From: Macrotis lagotis
Taxonomy: Eukaryota > Chordata > Mammalia > Peramelemorphia > Peramelidae
Length of the DNA stretch: 64,000 bases
Reading direction: 5' to 3'
Assembly (NCBI RefSeq): GCF_037893015.1
Contig: NC_133663.1
Coordinates: 2,612,878-2,676,877, forward strand
Part shown: in pieces, positions 1 to 9,694 of the stretch
How positions within the stretch are numbered: position 1 is the first letter of the stretch
Layout: each line of letters opens with the position of its first letter
The notes under the pieces: model-generated
Database searches by the model: none
What the model saw: the letters and a program-made list of their open reading frames with translations, nothing else
What the model was told of the DNA's origin: nothing
Position numbers and translations under genes: made by a program

Positions 1-431
1 GGCCATTCATGGCCAACAGCAAAGTGAATCCCACTGGGGATCTCCAGACCCTCTGAACTTGGCTGCTCCCAGATATAGGGGTGGCTGGGGAAGGGATGAG
101 GCCTCCCGCAGAGGCTGGCAGCGCCAGAGGCCAGGAATCGGAGCTACGGATCCCATCACCTCTCCCTCATCTTTCTAACAGGGCTAATCAGACCTGTGTA
201 CCTACCTCAGGTAAGGGCCAGGCAGTAGCAGGGATTATTCAGAAAAGTCCCACAGTCAGGGGGGCTGATCTGAGCTGGAACCCTTGACCCTGCTGTCCAG
301 AGAATGAATGAATGAATGCCTCTGAGTCCCTAGAGGCAGCTCATGTCAGAGCAAATTCCATTATCACCAGGTATTAAAGGGGCCAGAAGTGGAGTTGGGG
401 AAGGCTAGAATGAGAAGGACCCAGAGTGCAC
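1..431. other. Unique DNA with a MIR-like scrap and (GAAT)n
   Basis: Mostly unique sequence. Around 160-260 the run of CTCATCTTTCTAACAGGGC, CACCTACCTCA-like and GGCCAGGCAGTAG words resembles the 3' part of a MIR element on the plus strand, badly decayed. A four-unit GAAT microsatellite lies at 303-318. No coding signal is seen. Confidence 0.4.
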
Positions 432-586
432 TTTTTTTTTAAGGTTTTTGCAAGGCAAATGGGGTTAAGTGACTTGCCCAAGGCCACACAGCTAGGTAAT
501 GATTAAGTGTCTGAGACCAGATCTGAACCCAGGTCCTCCTGACTCCAGGGCCGGTGCTTTATCCACTGCACCACCCAGCCACCCCT
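432..586 (-). mobile_element. WSINE1-type SINE
   Basis: Reads from a poly-T run (432-440) through GCAAGGCAAATGGGGTTAAG to the reversed head CACCCAGCCACCCCT, so the element is on the minus strand and nearly full length. The internal tRNA-like box is reversed at about 520-535. No clear target-site duplication is visible. This is a non-autonomous retroposon that would rely on L1-type enzymes. Confidence 0.85.
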
Positions 587-2022
587 AACCCCCTCTTTTC
601 AATACTTGCCCGGATCTCCCTGATGAGCACACTCCCTTCACAGATGCAGATTGTGATCTCGCCATGCCTCCAACCCTTGGGAATTAGAAGGACACAGCAG
701 CCCTCCACCAGGGAGCTGCCCAACGGTGGGCAGCCTGTCTCTGATCCCTGGCACGACCCAGAGGTCCAGGTCTGTCCGCTAGCTTTGGGTCTTCACCCTC
801 TGGGCAGATTGTCCCGGACCCATCACACGGGGTCGCCATTCCAAATCTCAGCTGGAGAGGGTCTGAAATGAGCTTGCTCTTTTGTTCCATGTTATAGCGG
901 AGGGTTTTTTAAAAAGTTATTTTGAATTTTAGAATTTTCCCCTCATCTCCCCGCCCCCAAGGCAGTCTGTTAGTCTTTCCATTGTTCCCATGGGATACTG
1001 TAGTGGAGGCTTTGGAGGAGAGGGTCACCCCTGGACTCTGTCCCTGGCCATGCTCAGGAGGATGGAGAGCAGCGGGAGAAGCTGGAGCCCCAAAGAGCAG
1101 CTGTGGGACCACCAAGAGGCCAGGCTGCTCCAAAGGGCCCGTTGCCCTGGCCCTGTTGATAGAGACCTTTGCATCTGCCCAGGCAGAGTGGGGGGCTAAG
1201 GAAGCAGGGCCTGTCTCCCCCCACCTCTGAAGGGGCCGGCAGTCACAGCAAACCAACAAAGGCCAGGCAGCCCAAGGAGACTGACCCATGATCCCCTCCG
1301 TCTCCTTCTGGGAAACCAGTTTTCCGTGGATGGCCGGTGGAAGAATTCTTGGTAGAAGCCGATTTCAATGAGAAGACTCTTCCTCCCCCCTCCCCGCTCC
1401 CCCAGGGAGCCCCTGCTCTGCGGAGGGGCTCATGCTGGGTCATCGATATCTGCTTTGCAACTTTAGTTAAAAAAGTGAGACCCCCCCTCTGCTGAGCAGA
1501 GGCCCCCACTGACCTCAGGCCCGACCCCTGGAAGCAGGTGATGAGGCGTGCGGCCCCCCGCACAGGAGCTAATCAAACACATCTCAGTGGAGGACGGCTC
1601 AGCATCGCCCTTCCTGGCAGGGGGAGCCTGGGCCCGGGGAGGGGGCAGGACAGAAGAAAGATCTAGGCATCCACAGATGCACCCTCCAATGTTGCCATTA
1701 TAATGCACATGGATGTAGCATGCACACACATGCATGGGCACAGAGCTAGAAGGTGAACTTGGGGTAAGGGTCTCTTGAGAGGGGCCTGGCCTGTTTCCTG
1801 GGGGGACAGAAAGGGGAGTGGGGGCGGTGCAAGGGAATGAAGGTCAGAGCTTCTCTGCTCTTCTGTAACCAGCCCAGTTCTTGGGATTCAAAAAGCAAAT
1901 GTCTCTGCTGTTGTGGACGCTTCGCCTTGGGCTTGTCCTCACTGCCCTGCCTCACCCCCATCCCCTTGAGACACCCCTGTCCCTACGGACAAAGAAAAGC
2001 GATTCATCAAAATCCAGCTCCT
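587..2022. other. Unique GC-rich DNA, no gene seen
   Basis: No recognisable repeat, RNA or coding family. Open frames of 100-126 codons occur on both strands but overlap each other, lack any familiar motif and match what GC-rich random sequence gives. A short TG/CA-rich patch lies at 1705-1735. Confidence 0.5.
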
Positions 2023-2165
2023 GAGGCGGCTAGGTGGCGCAGTGGATAGAGCACCGGCCCCGGGCTCAGAAAGGCCTGAGTTCAAATCTGACCTCAGACA
2101 CTTCATAATTACCAGCTGTGTGGCCTTGGGCAAGTCACTTAACCCCATTGCCTTGCAAAAAAAAA
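2023..2165 (+). mobile_element. WSINE1-type SINE
   Basis: Near full-length plus-strand copy: GAGGCGGCTAGGTGGCGCAG head, GAGTTCAAATCTGACC box B-like core, then GCTGTGTGGCCTTGGGCAAG and an A-rich tail at 2155-2165. Slight divergence in the middle (CCCCGGGCTCAGAAAGG). Confidence 0.88.
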
Positions 2166-2651
2166 TCCTGGTCCAAACCATCCCCTGCCCCTCCCTCCCC
2201 CAATTCCCGAGGTGGGACTGGGCAGGGCTCAGGAATGAATCTCAGAATGACTGAGGAGCCTTCCTGGTTCTTCCAGTCTTCTCTTTTGTGGCCGTGACTA
2301 GGGCTCGGGGTCTCTTGGTTCCTGCTGTATCAGTTCCAAGAGATACTGCCGTGTTTCTTGGGACTCTTCATGTCATATTGAATGAGGAAGGGTCCCAGGT
2401 CGAACACATAGCAGAGGGGACCGGTCTCACCTGAAGAATGAAAGGGGCAGTTTCCCTCTCTATAGAGGAAGGGGGGCAAAAACAGGGCTGGGGGCAGGAG
2501 CTCCTAGGGGGGCGTCCCCCTCACCTGCAAGACAGGTAAAACATTTAAGGGTTGTTTCCATGACATCCTGAATGGATAGGCGCCCTGTCAGAGAGCCCTC
2601 TCTGTGGCTTTGGCTTGCTTCTGACTGAGGGGCTCCGGCTGGGGGGAGGCG

Positions 2652-2800
2652 TTCTCTCTGTGTCTCTCTGTGTCTCTGTCTCTCTCTCTCTGACTCTGTT
2701 TCTGTTTCTGTCTCTGTCTCTGTCTCTCTGTCTCTCTCTCTCTCTGACTCTGTTTCTCTCTCTGTCTCTGTCTCTCTGTCTCTCTTTTTCTCTCTGTTTC
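2652..2800 (+). repeat. TCTCTG-rich pyrimidine microsatellite
   Basis: About 150 bp of interrupted TC/TCTG/TTTC units, pure pyrimidine plus G on the plus strand. Open frames across it are serine/leucine-rich artefacts. About 425 bp downstream lies a complementary purine array. Confidence 0.95.
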
Positions 2801-3226
2801 TTTCCTATCTAGGTTATGATTTTTCTCTCCACTCATATTTGCTCTCTGCTCATTCATATGGCAATATGAACTTCCTGAGAACTGTGACCTCAATTTGCCT
2901 CAACTGTATTAGAAATTTCCAAATGAGACCGTCCATTTGGGGGAGAAAGTCAATTCCTTTTTTATGCACCAGCCGAGCCGAATCAATGTTTCTTCCATCT
3001 CTCCTCAAAGCTCCATCTCCCCAAATCTCTCCCTGGGCCCGTATTAATCACATGAGATGAGAACTGAGAAGACACCAAGGAGATAAGAGGAGACGATGGG
3101 AGTGTGATGAGCAATGGAGGGGAACGCTGCCTTCGGCGGGGGGAGCCGCCGGCCGCCCAGGCAGGCTCAGGTTCCTCCTTAGGGCAGTCATCTCTCCAAA
3201 GGGGAAGGAAGCCTTCACCTGCAAGA
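2801..3226. other. Unique spacer between two opposed arrays
   Basis: No repeat or gene recognised. It separates the TC-rich and GA-rich arrays and would form the loop if those arrays paired. Confidence 0.5.
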
Positions 3227-3478
3227 TCGATGGATAGATAGGTAGAGACAGAGACCAGGACAGAGACAGACAGACATAGACACAGACAGACACAGAGAGA
3301 GACAGAGAGAGACAGACAGAGAGACAGAGAGACAGAGACAGACACAGAGAAACAGAGAGACAACAGAGGCAGAGAGACAGAGAGATAGAGAGGGAGAGAG
3401 AGATAGAGAAACAGAGAGAGAGGGAGAGAAAGAGAGACACACAGAGACAGAGACAGAGACAGAGACAAAGAGAAGGAA
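3227..3478 (+). repeat. GACAGA/GA-rich purine microsatellite
   Basis: About 250 bp of GACAGA, GAGA and GATA-like units begins with a GATGGATAGATAGG lead. It is the complement of the TCTCTG array at 2652-2800. Overlapping minus-strand open frames are low-complexity artefacts. Confidence 0.95.
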
Positions 3479-4400
3479 GAGAAGAGAGCGGAGGGGAAGA
3501 AAAAGGAAGGAGAGAGAGTACCAGGCTTGGGAGAGCTGGGGGGGGGGGGGGCTGGGGAGGCGATTCTTCTTTCTTATTAAACCCTCCAGCCAAATGTCTC
3601 TCCTGTTTCTTCTTGGCTTCACAATTCCTTTATTTAAATTAAATTATTTTCTTCCAGTGCCCAAATGCAATTTTGTCTCCTCCCTCCTCCCCGCTCTCCT
3701 TCAAGCTGAAGAAAAGCCAGATGAGCCTGCGGCCTCCCTCCCTCCCCAGCGCCTGGTGCAGCCAGGCCAGACATTGACTGTGGCCAGCACTGTGCACCTC
3801 CTTCACTCCCTTGGCCGCTGGGGGGTCTCTCTTTGGGTGACCCCCCAAATGACCACCCTGGGCTCCTGCCGAGCCCCCAGGAGCCCTGGGGCCAAGAGAC
3901 CTGCTAAACCAAACTGCTACCTCTTTTTGTCTTACCATTGCTGGGGGAGTGTCCCAGCGTAACTCTCCATGGCCCTCCAGGAAAGGTCCGGGTAGGGGAA
4001 GGCAGGGCCTGGGGGCCTTCTGGGAAGTATCTGGTCAGTATGGTCCCACTTAAAGGGACAAGGAAGCCTCACTTGGCTAGGAACAGTGAAGGGCATTCCA
4101 AGGCTCGGCCTCCCCGAAGGATGGCACCCGGGGTCTTGATCCGCCTCATCTCCAGGACCGAGCTGCCTTGGGAGACTGGCTGGAAGGTCCCTGAAAACCA
4201 GCTCCCCCCAGTCTCTAGAATTCACTCCTCTGGTCCACGGTGGTTTTCCTCTATGGACAGAAGGCGCTTTGCAGGTCCTAGCAGCAGGTGATGGCAGATG
4301 TTTCCGGCAAGCCCCACAAGGAGTCACTGGGGAGGAGCACCCTGGGCCTGCTCCAACTCCCACAAGACTCTGATGGCGAGGGACGGCCGCGGGCAGCAAG
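3479..4400. other. Unique DNA with a G12 run
   Basis: Contains a 12-base G homopolymer near 3540-3552. The remainder is unique GC-rich sequence. Open frames up to 182 codons on the minus strand have no recognisable domain. Confidence 0.45.
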
Positions 4401-4632
4401 GTCTTGGTCGAAAAAGCGCCCAGCCTAGAGTCAGGAAGATCCTCCTGAGCACAGCTGGCCTCAGGACACACTTGCACCATGTGACTCCGTGAAAGTCACT
4501 TCCCCCTATTTACCTCAGTTTCCTCATCTGTAAAATGACCTGGAAAAGGACATGTCAAACCCTTGTGGTATTTCTTCCAAGAAACCCCAAGTGGGGTCAT
4601 GAAGATCCAAGCAGCACTGAAAACGACGGAGC
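4401..4632 (+). mobile_element. Long tRNA-derived marsupial SINE (MAR1/THER-like)
   Basis: Diverged plus-strand copy. Landmarks are GAGTCAGGAAGATCCT, CCTCAGTTTCCTCATCTGTA, then the extended tail TGGAAAAGGACATGTCAAAC and CCAAGAAACCCCAAGTGGGG with GGTCATGAAGA. This tail separates the family from the shorter WSINE1 type. The family name is from memory. Confidence 0.7.
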
Positions 4633-4644
4633 TACAATAACAGG

Positions 4645-4747
4645 GGATGGCAGCCAGAAGTGGTCAGGCAGACCTGAGTTCAAATCCTGCTCCAGCTACA
4701 GACCAGCGAAGCCTCAATTAGAGACACTACCTTCCTCCAAGAGGTAG
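4645..4747 (+). mobile_element. SINE fragment (tRNA/MIR type)
   Basis: The motif AGGCAGACCTGAGTTCAAAT followed by a decayed CCTCAATTAGAGACAC stretch marks a truncated tRNA-related SINE directly after the previous one. Confidence 0.5.
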
Positions 4748-5081
4748 GAAGGACCAAAAGGGGCCATCTCTATCCACCTTTACACACCCTCAGGAGGTGT
4801 GCTGTGTGTGAGCAGTGACCATTTCATGGGAACCAATTTTGGAGGGAGAAGAAACTGAACCCCCAAACCCAAAGAAACTGGAAACTTTCAGGGCAGAGTC
4901 TGGCGGAAGGTTTTGTTCCTGACCGTTTCCCTGTGATATGGCTCAGTTTCCAGTCCTAGAACGAGGTCCCAGTGCTTGGCTCGATCTGGAGCAGCTGCAG
5001 AGGGCATCAGAAGAGACCCGCTCTGGCGGCCACCCCTGGGAGTCTGGGACGGACAGTGTGTGTCTGATCGTTTGCCTCTTC
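4748..5081. other. Unique DNA, nothing recognised
   Basis: No gene or repeat family recognised between the SINE pair and the AT-rich island. Confidence 0.4.
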
Positions 5082-5205
5082 TGAACCACTATTTTTAAAA
5101 TGCTTTTTCCATCAATCCTTTATTAATGACTGGTCACTAGTAAGATAATTAAAGAGTTATGTCTAGTTTAAAATCAAGTGGCTCATCTCGGTCATGCCTA
5201 ATCAC
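5082..5205. promoter_or_regulatory. AT-rich island, candidate regulatory element
   Basis: A non-repetitive AT-rich patch within GC-rich DNA. It holds several homeodomain-type cores (TTATTAATGACTGG, AGATAATTAAAGAG) and a TTTTTAAAATGC stretch. It does not resemble the SINEs, L1s or L2s here. Enhancer function is only a guess; deep conservation would be the test. Confidence 0.25.
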
Positions 5206-5872
5206 TGTGTAGAATGTTGGCTGGGGAGGGCTCCTCTTGGTGCTCAGCCCAGCCTTGGCCAGAAGCAGGGGCTGGCATGGAGACGCACTGCTTGGTGGGG
5301 AAGAAAGACCAGCACCCCTTAGGACGGAGCACGGAGAAAGGAATAGTGAGTGACAGGGATCCCAGAAGCCACCTGCTTTAATCTGGTGTCACAACGGAGG
5401 CCCAGTGAGAAGACCACTCAGTGAGAGAGGCGGGAGCACATTGGGGGATGCCAATGCTCTGATGCTGACTTGGAGGGAGGAGCCCCCTCACCTCCACCTG
5501 GCTACAAACTGCTGCCAGAGCTGGAATTCAGGGGGCCACAACAGGCTCAGCTTCCACAGAGCTATGGCATTAACAAACTAGTGTCTGATTGAGTTATTTG
5601 CTCCCTTAGCAATTTATTTTTACTTGGGTCATTTGTTTATTTATTTCTCTCTCTATTTTTAGTGACCATTCTGTAGGGTTTGCTTTGTTGAGGGCAAAAA
5701 CCTGGAGTCTTTCCTCTCTTCTTCAGAGTCCTTCAGAGAAGGATGAGGAAAAGCAGTCAAATGCCAATGTGGCCCCTAAACCTAAGGCATGGAAGATTGG
5801 CTGGGAGGGAGGAAGGGAGGCCAGGGCAACTCAAGCAAAAGTGGGAAGGAAAAGGAGGTTCTTATCTGGGGA
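5206..5872. other. Unique DNA
   Basis: Unique sequence with an AT-rich patch at 5570-5670 (TTTATTTTTACTTGGGTC). No gene recognised. Confidence 0.4.
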
Positions 5873-5995
5873 GGGGAGAGAGAGAGAGAGGAGAGACAGA
5901 GAGACAGAGAGACAGAGAGAAGAGAAGATAGAGGAGAGAGAAAGGGTAGAGGAGAGGTGAGGTAAAGGGAGAGAGAAGAGGGAGAAAGATGAGGT
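5873..5995 (+). repeat. GA-rich microsatellite
   Basis: Interrupted GAGAGA, GACAGA and GAGGAGA units on the plus strand. Arginine/glutamate-rich open frames across it are artefacts. Confidence 0.93.
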
Positions 5996-6729
5996 GAATC
6001 CAACAAGAGTTGGAATGGATCTATTGAAAGAAAAAGACAAAGAAGAGAAGTAATGAGGAGGGGAAGGAGACCTTATGAAATATAACAAATGCCAATGAGT
6101 CAACAGATTGTGGGTTCAAAACTTGCCTTTTCCACTTATTCTTTGTGTGCCTGTGAAAAAGTCCCTTCTGAAAGCAGAAATCTGGGAAACAATTTTTACA
6201 GTAGATCTCTCTGATAAAGGTCTCATTTCTAAAATATCTAGAGAGAATTGTGTCAAATTTATAAGAATACAAGTCATCCTTCAGTTGACAAATGGTCAAA
6301 AGATATGAATGGACAGTTTTCAGATGAAGAAAATAAAGCTACTTTTGATCATATGGGGAAAATGCTCTAAAAAATTGCTCTAAACTATTGATTAGAGAAA
6401 TGCAAATTAAAAAACTTTGAGGCACAACTTCATATCTGTCAGATTGGCTAATAGGAGAGAAAAGGGGAGGTGGGGAACTAAAGCATTGTAGGTGGAGTTG
6501 TGAATGGATCCAACCATCCAGGACAGCATTTCAGAACTGTACCCAAAGGGCAATGAAACTGATTCTGCAATACCACTTTTAGGTCTAAATCACAAAGAGA
6601 TTTTTTTAAAAAGGGGGAGAGAGGATCTATTTGTACAAATTATAGCAACTCTTTTCATGTTGGCAATGAAATGGAAATTGAGAGGATGCCCGTCAATTGG
6701 GGAACGACTGAACAAGTTACATGAGCAAG

Positions 6730-7048
6730 TATCCTTTTTTCTTTATTTTTTATCCAATATATGTAAAGATAGTTTTTAGCATTCATTTTTTAAGATATTG
6801 AGTTCCACATTTTTTCTCCCTTCCTTCCTTTCTTCCCTCTCCCCTTGACAGTGAGTAATCCCATAAAACTTATATGTGTTTAACATATTTTCATATTAGT
6901 TCATATAGATCCATATTATGCTGTGAAAAAAGAATCAGAACAAAAGGGGGAAAACACTTGAGAAAAAAAGCATAAAAGAAATTTAAAAGATTGAAAATAG
7001 TGTGCTTTGGTCTACATTCAGATTCCATAGTTCTTTCTCTGGATTTAG
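6730..7048 (-). mobile_element. L1 3'-end fragment nested in reverse
   Basis: Begins with T-rich sequence and continues TAAAGATAGTTTTTAGCATT, ATTGAGTTCCACATTTTTTC and AAGAATCAGAACAAAAGGG. This is the reverse complement of an L1 3' end. Host L1 sequence stops near GAACAAGTTACATGAGC and resumes near TGTGGTATATCA. Boundaries are approximate. Confidence 0.65.
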
Positions 7049-7259
7049 ATTGTGGTATATCATTTTAATGAAATAGTATTGTGCTCTATGACATAATGAG
7101 CGTGGTGGTTTCAGAAAAATCCAGAAAGTCTTAGATGAACTGATGAAGAGTGAAGTGAGCAGGACCAGAAGAGTTTAGATAGTAACAACAACATTGTACA
7201 ATGATTAACTGTGACTCAGCAATACTGCATCCGAGACAGTCCCAAAGGACTAGCGATAT

Positions 7260-7274
7260 AAAATGCTCTCCACC
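7260..7274 (+). repeat. Target-site duplication, left copy
   Basis: AAAATGCTCTCCACC immediately precedes the nested L1. An identical copy follows it at 7816-7830. Confidence 0.85.
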
Positions 7275-7815
7275 AAATTGGGTGGGGAATGGCTTAGCAA
7301 ACTGTGGTCTATATATGTCATGGAACACTATTGTTCTATTAGAAACCAGGAGGGACGGGAATTCAGGGAAGCCTGGAGGGATTTGCATGAACTGATGCTG
7401 CATGAGATGAGCAGAACCAGAAAAACACTGTACACCCTGACAGCAACATGGGGATGATGATCAACCTTAATGGACTTGTTCATCCCTTCAGTGCAACAAC
7501 CAGGGACAATTTGGGGCTGTCTGTGATGGAGAATATCATCTGTATCCAGAGAAACAGCTGGAGAGTTTGAACAAAGACCAAAGACTATTACCTCTAATTT
7601 TTTTTAAAAAAGTTATCTTCATATGTAATTTTACTATCTCTTATATTTTAGCTTTTCCTTAAGGGTATGATTTTTCTCTCAGCACATTCAGTTTTGATCA
7701 ATGTATAGCATGGAAACAATGGAAAGACTAACAGACTGCCTTCGGTGGGGGGTGGGGGGAGGGAGGTGAGATTAGGGGAAAAATTGTAAAATTCAAAAAT
7801 AAATAAATAATTAAA
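7275..7815 (+). mobile_element. Younger 5'-truncated L1 inserted in the old L1
   Basis: Begins mid-ORF2 C-terminus; translation near 7310-7400 contains IYVMEHYCSIRNQEGREFRE, typical of the L1 end. It runs through the 3' UTR (GGACAATTTGGGGCTGTCTG, GACTGCCTTCGGTGGGGGG) to an AAATAAATAAATAATTAAAA tail. The insertion is bounded by a perfect 15-bp duplication, so it is a true L1-mediated event. Confidence 0.92.
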
Positions 7816-7830
7816 AAAATGCTCTCCACC
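7816..7830 (+). repeat. Target-site duplication, right copy
   Basis: AAAATGCTCTCCACC, identical to 7260-7274. Host L1 3' UTR continues after it with TGCAGAGAAAGAATCAAGG. Confidence 0.85.
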
Positions 7831-8067
7831 TGCAGAGAAAGAATCAAGGAGTCTGATGCAGATGGAAGCAGATTAGTTTTCACTTTCTGTATTTTTTCAT
7901 CTTTTGTCCTTTGTGTTTGCGTCCTTCCAACATGACTAACATATTAATATACTTTGTATGGTTGAACATGTAAAACTTAAATCAAATTGCTTACCACCTC
8001 TGGGAAGGAGGTGAGAGGGAGAGAGAAAATTTGGAATTCAAAATGAATGTTAAAAACTGTCTTTACA

Positions 8068-8220
8068 GGGGCGGCTAGGTGGCGCAGTGGATAGAGCACC
8101 GGCCCTGGAGTCAGGAGTCCCTGAGTTCAAATCTGACCTCAGACACTTAATAATGACCTAGCTGTGTGGCCTTGGGCAGGCCACTTAACCCCATTGCCTT
8201 GCAAAAACCTAAAATAAATA
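8068..8220 (+). mobile_element. WSINE1-type SINE with TSD
   Basis: Full-length copy (GGGGCGGCTAGGTGGCGCAG to CTTGCAAAAACCTAAAATAA). It is flanked by AAAACTGTCTTTACA (8053-8067) and AAAATTGTCTTTACA (8221-8235), 14 of 15 identical, so it inserted in the final bases of the old L1. Confidence 0.93.
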
Positions 8221-8235
8221 AAAATTGTCTTTACA

Positions 8236-9521
8236 AAGAGCCAGAGGAAAAAGAAGATATTTTTAAAAATGAATTAAGAATTAAAAATTGTCCTAAAAAA
8301 AGGAAAGGAAAAACTTCTCTTCCTTTGTTTTGCAAAAGTTGCTATATCCCACCAAATCCTTCATTCCTGTGGTGACAGAAGGAGCCTTTCTGATGTCAGA
8401 AATAAATGACATGAGCAGAAATTTGAGTTTTGGTCTTTCCATTTTTGGTGTCAGATATATTCTTCCTTTTACCAGCTTATGGAGAAATGATTCTGAGACA
8501 AAAGGCTCCAAAAGCACTTACTTTAAAAAGGAGGAATCCAACCAAACCTAAAAATTTAACTGAAAAATAAATTCCTAGGATTGTTTGCTTTTTAACTTTG
8601 TTTGCACTTACAGGATTAAATCCCTAATTCCAGCATGTGAATTATAATTACAATGTGATTGTAATTGCAGCTCACTGAAATCTGTTCCCATGGTCCCAAC
8701 CAATGTTGACTTCCACATTTATGTTTGGGTCAGAGGAAGGCAGCCCCTTTCTCCCATCTAAGATCTCAGAAGCAGCAACGTCAGGCTAAAAATCTCTGTG
8801 GATCCTGTGTTTTGGGGGGTGCTTTCCTCCTTTTTCTCCTGTATTGAAACAATTACTTATTTTCAGGAAACTTTTATTTGTTTATTTTTCCACCTACATG
8901 CAATGGTAAAAATTATGATACTGAGATACAACCGTCATCAGATTCAATAGACAGAATAAAGAATAACCGTTTTCTTCAGTCTCCTGATGTTACAGGTGAA
9001 CCGTACTCTAGTTATGGTAGAGTCCTCAAGACAACCATCTTCATGGATAAGTGAGGGTTTAATTTTGTAAATGGGGAAAAATAAATGTATATATTATACA
9101 TAGGTCTATCCAAATATCATACCCACATATAGAATATCAACATTGACTAAGTTTTATGAACTACATTTCTGGTCCAAATCTGCCTTTGGAGCCTGTAATT
9201 GCAGATTCTACATCTGGAACAGATTAAGATCTGTTGTCTCTCCATTTGTCGGTTGTCCTGACAATCATGGGAGGATGTTAGAAAGCAGGAAGCTCCCTGG
9301 TTGTCTCTGACAAAATACTTACACAATTAAATGAGGAAGGAGATAACCAGTCCTCTTCCTGTGATCTTTTTTTTTTTTAGAGTCTTCATGGCTCTATGTA
9401 AAGTTACCAACATATAAGGATGAACACTTTTGGGATCTGATGTGGAACCTGACTGGCTGACTGACAAAAGGTTTACTGTTCTTTGCCTTTCATGTCCTAC
9501 ACCCCTCTTTCCTTTTCTCAA
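8236..9521. other. AT-rich unique DNA
   Basis: About 1.3 kb without a recognised gene. It holds a compact palindrome (8646-8666) and a poly-T tract near 9369-9379. Open frames are under 90 codons with no family match. Confidence 0.45.
8646..8666. promoter_or_regulatory. 9-bp-arm palindrome in homeodomain-like sequence
   Basis: AATTACAAT, a GTG spacer, then ATTGTAATT: perfect 9-bp inverted repeat arms. TAATT/ATTA cores on both arms would suit a dimeric homeodomain protein, but no binding evidence exists. Confidence 0.3.
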
Positions 9522-9534
9522 GGTAGCCATTTCT

Positions 9535-9681
9535 TTTCTTTTTTCCAAGGCAATGGGGTTAAGTGACTTGCCCAAGGTCACACAGCTAGGCAATTATTAA
9601 ATGTTTGAGGTTGAATTTGAACTCAGGTCCTCTCACTCCAGGGCCGGTGCTCTATCCACTGTACCACCTAGTCGCCCCTTT
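9535..9681 (-). mobile_element. WSINE1-type SINE with TSD
   Basis: Minus-strand copy (CAAGGCAATGGGGTTAAGTG to ACCACCTAGTCGCCCC). It lies between GGTAGCCATTTCT (9522-9534) and GGTAGCCACTTCT (9682-9694), 12 of 13 identical. Confidence 0.92.
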
Positions 9682-9694
9682 GGTAGCCACTTCT

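Larger units (their letters stand above)
6115..8067 (+). mobile_element. Old L1 LINE, 3' part, interrupted twice
   Basis: The plus-strand remnant starts in the ORF2 C-terminal region (CTGATAAAGGTCTCATTTCT, AGAGAAATGCAAATTAAAAA, CAATTGGGGAACGACTGAAC) and ends in the 3' UTR (GGAATTCAAAATGAATGTTA). Stop codons and frameshifts make it inactive. It is split by a minus-strand L1 piece (about 6730-7048) and a younger plus-strand L1 (7275-7815). The WSINE at 8068 lies in its last bases. Confidence 0.85.

Noticed and set aside
182-210. Possible 29-nt exon (polypyrimidine plus AG, then CAG/GTAAGG)
   Set aside because: The words fit a reversed or decayed MIR 3' end and there is no neighbouring exon.
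3048-3593. Minus-strand 135-181 codon hydrophobic/serine-rich frames
   Set aside because: Translation of the GA array in reverse; looks membrane-like only because of L/S repetition.
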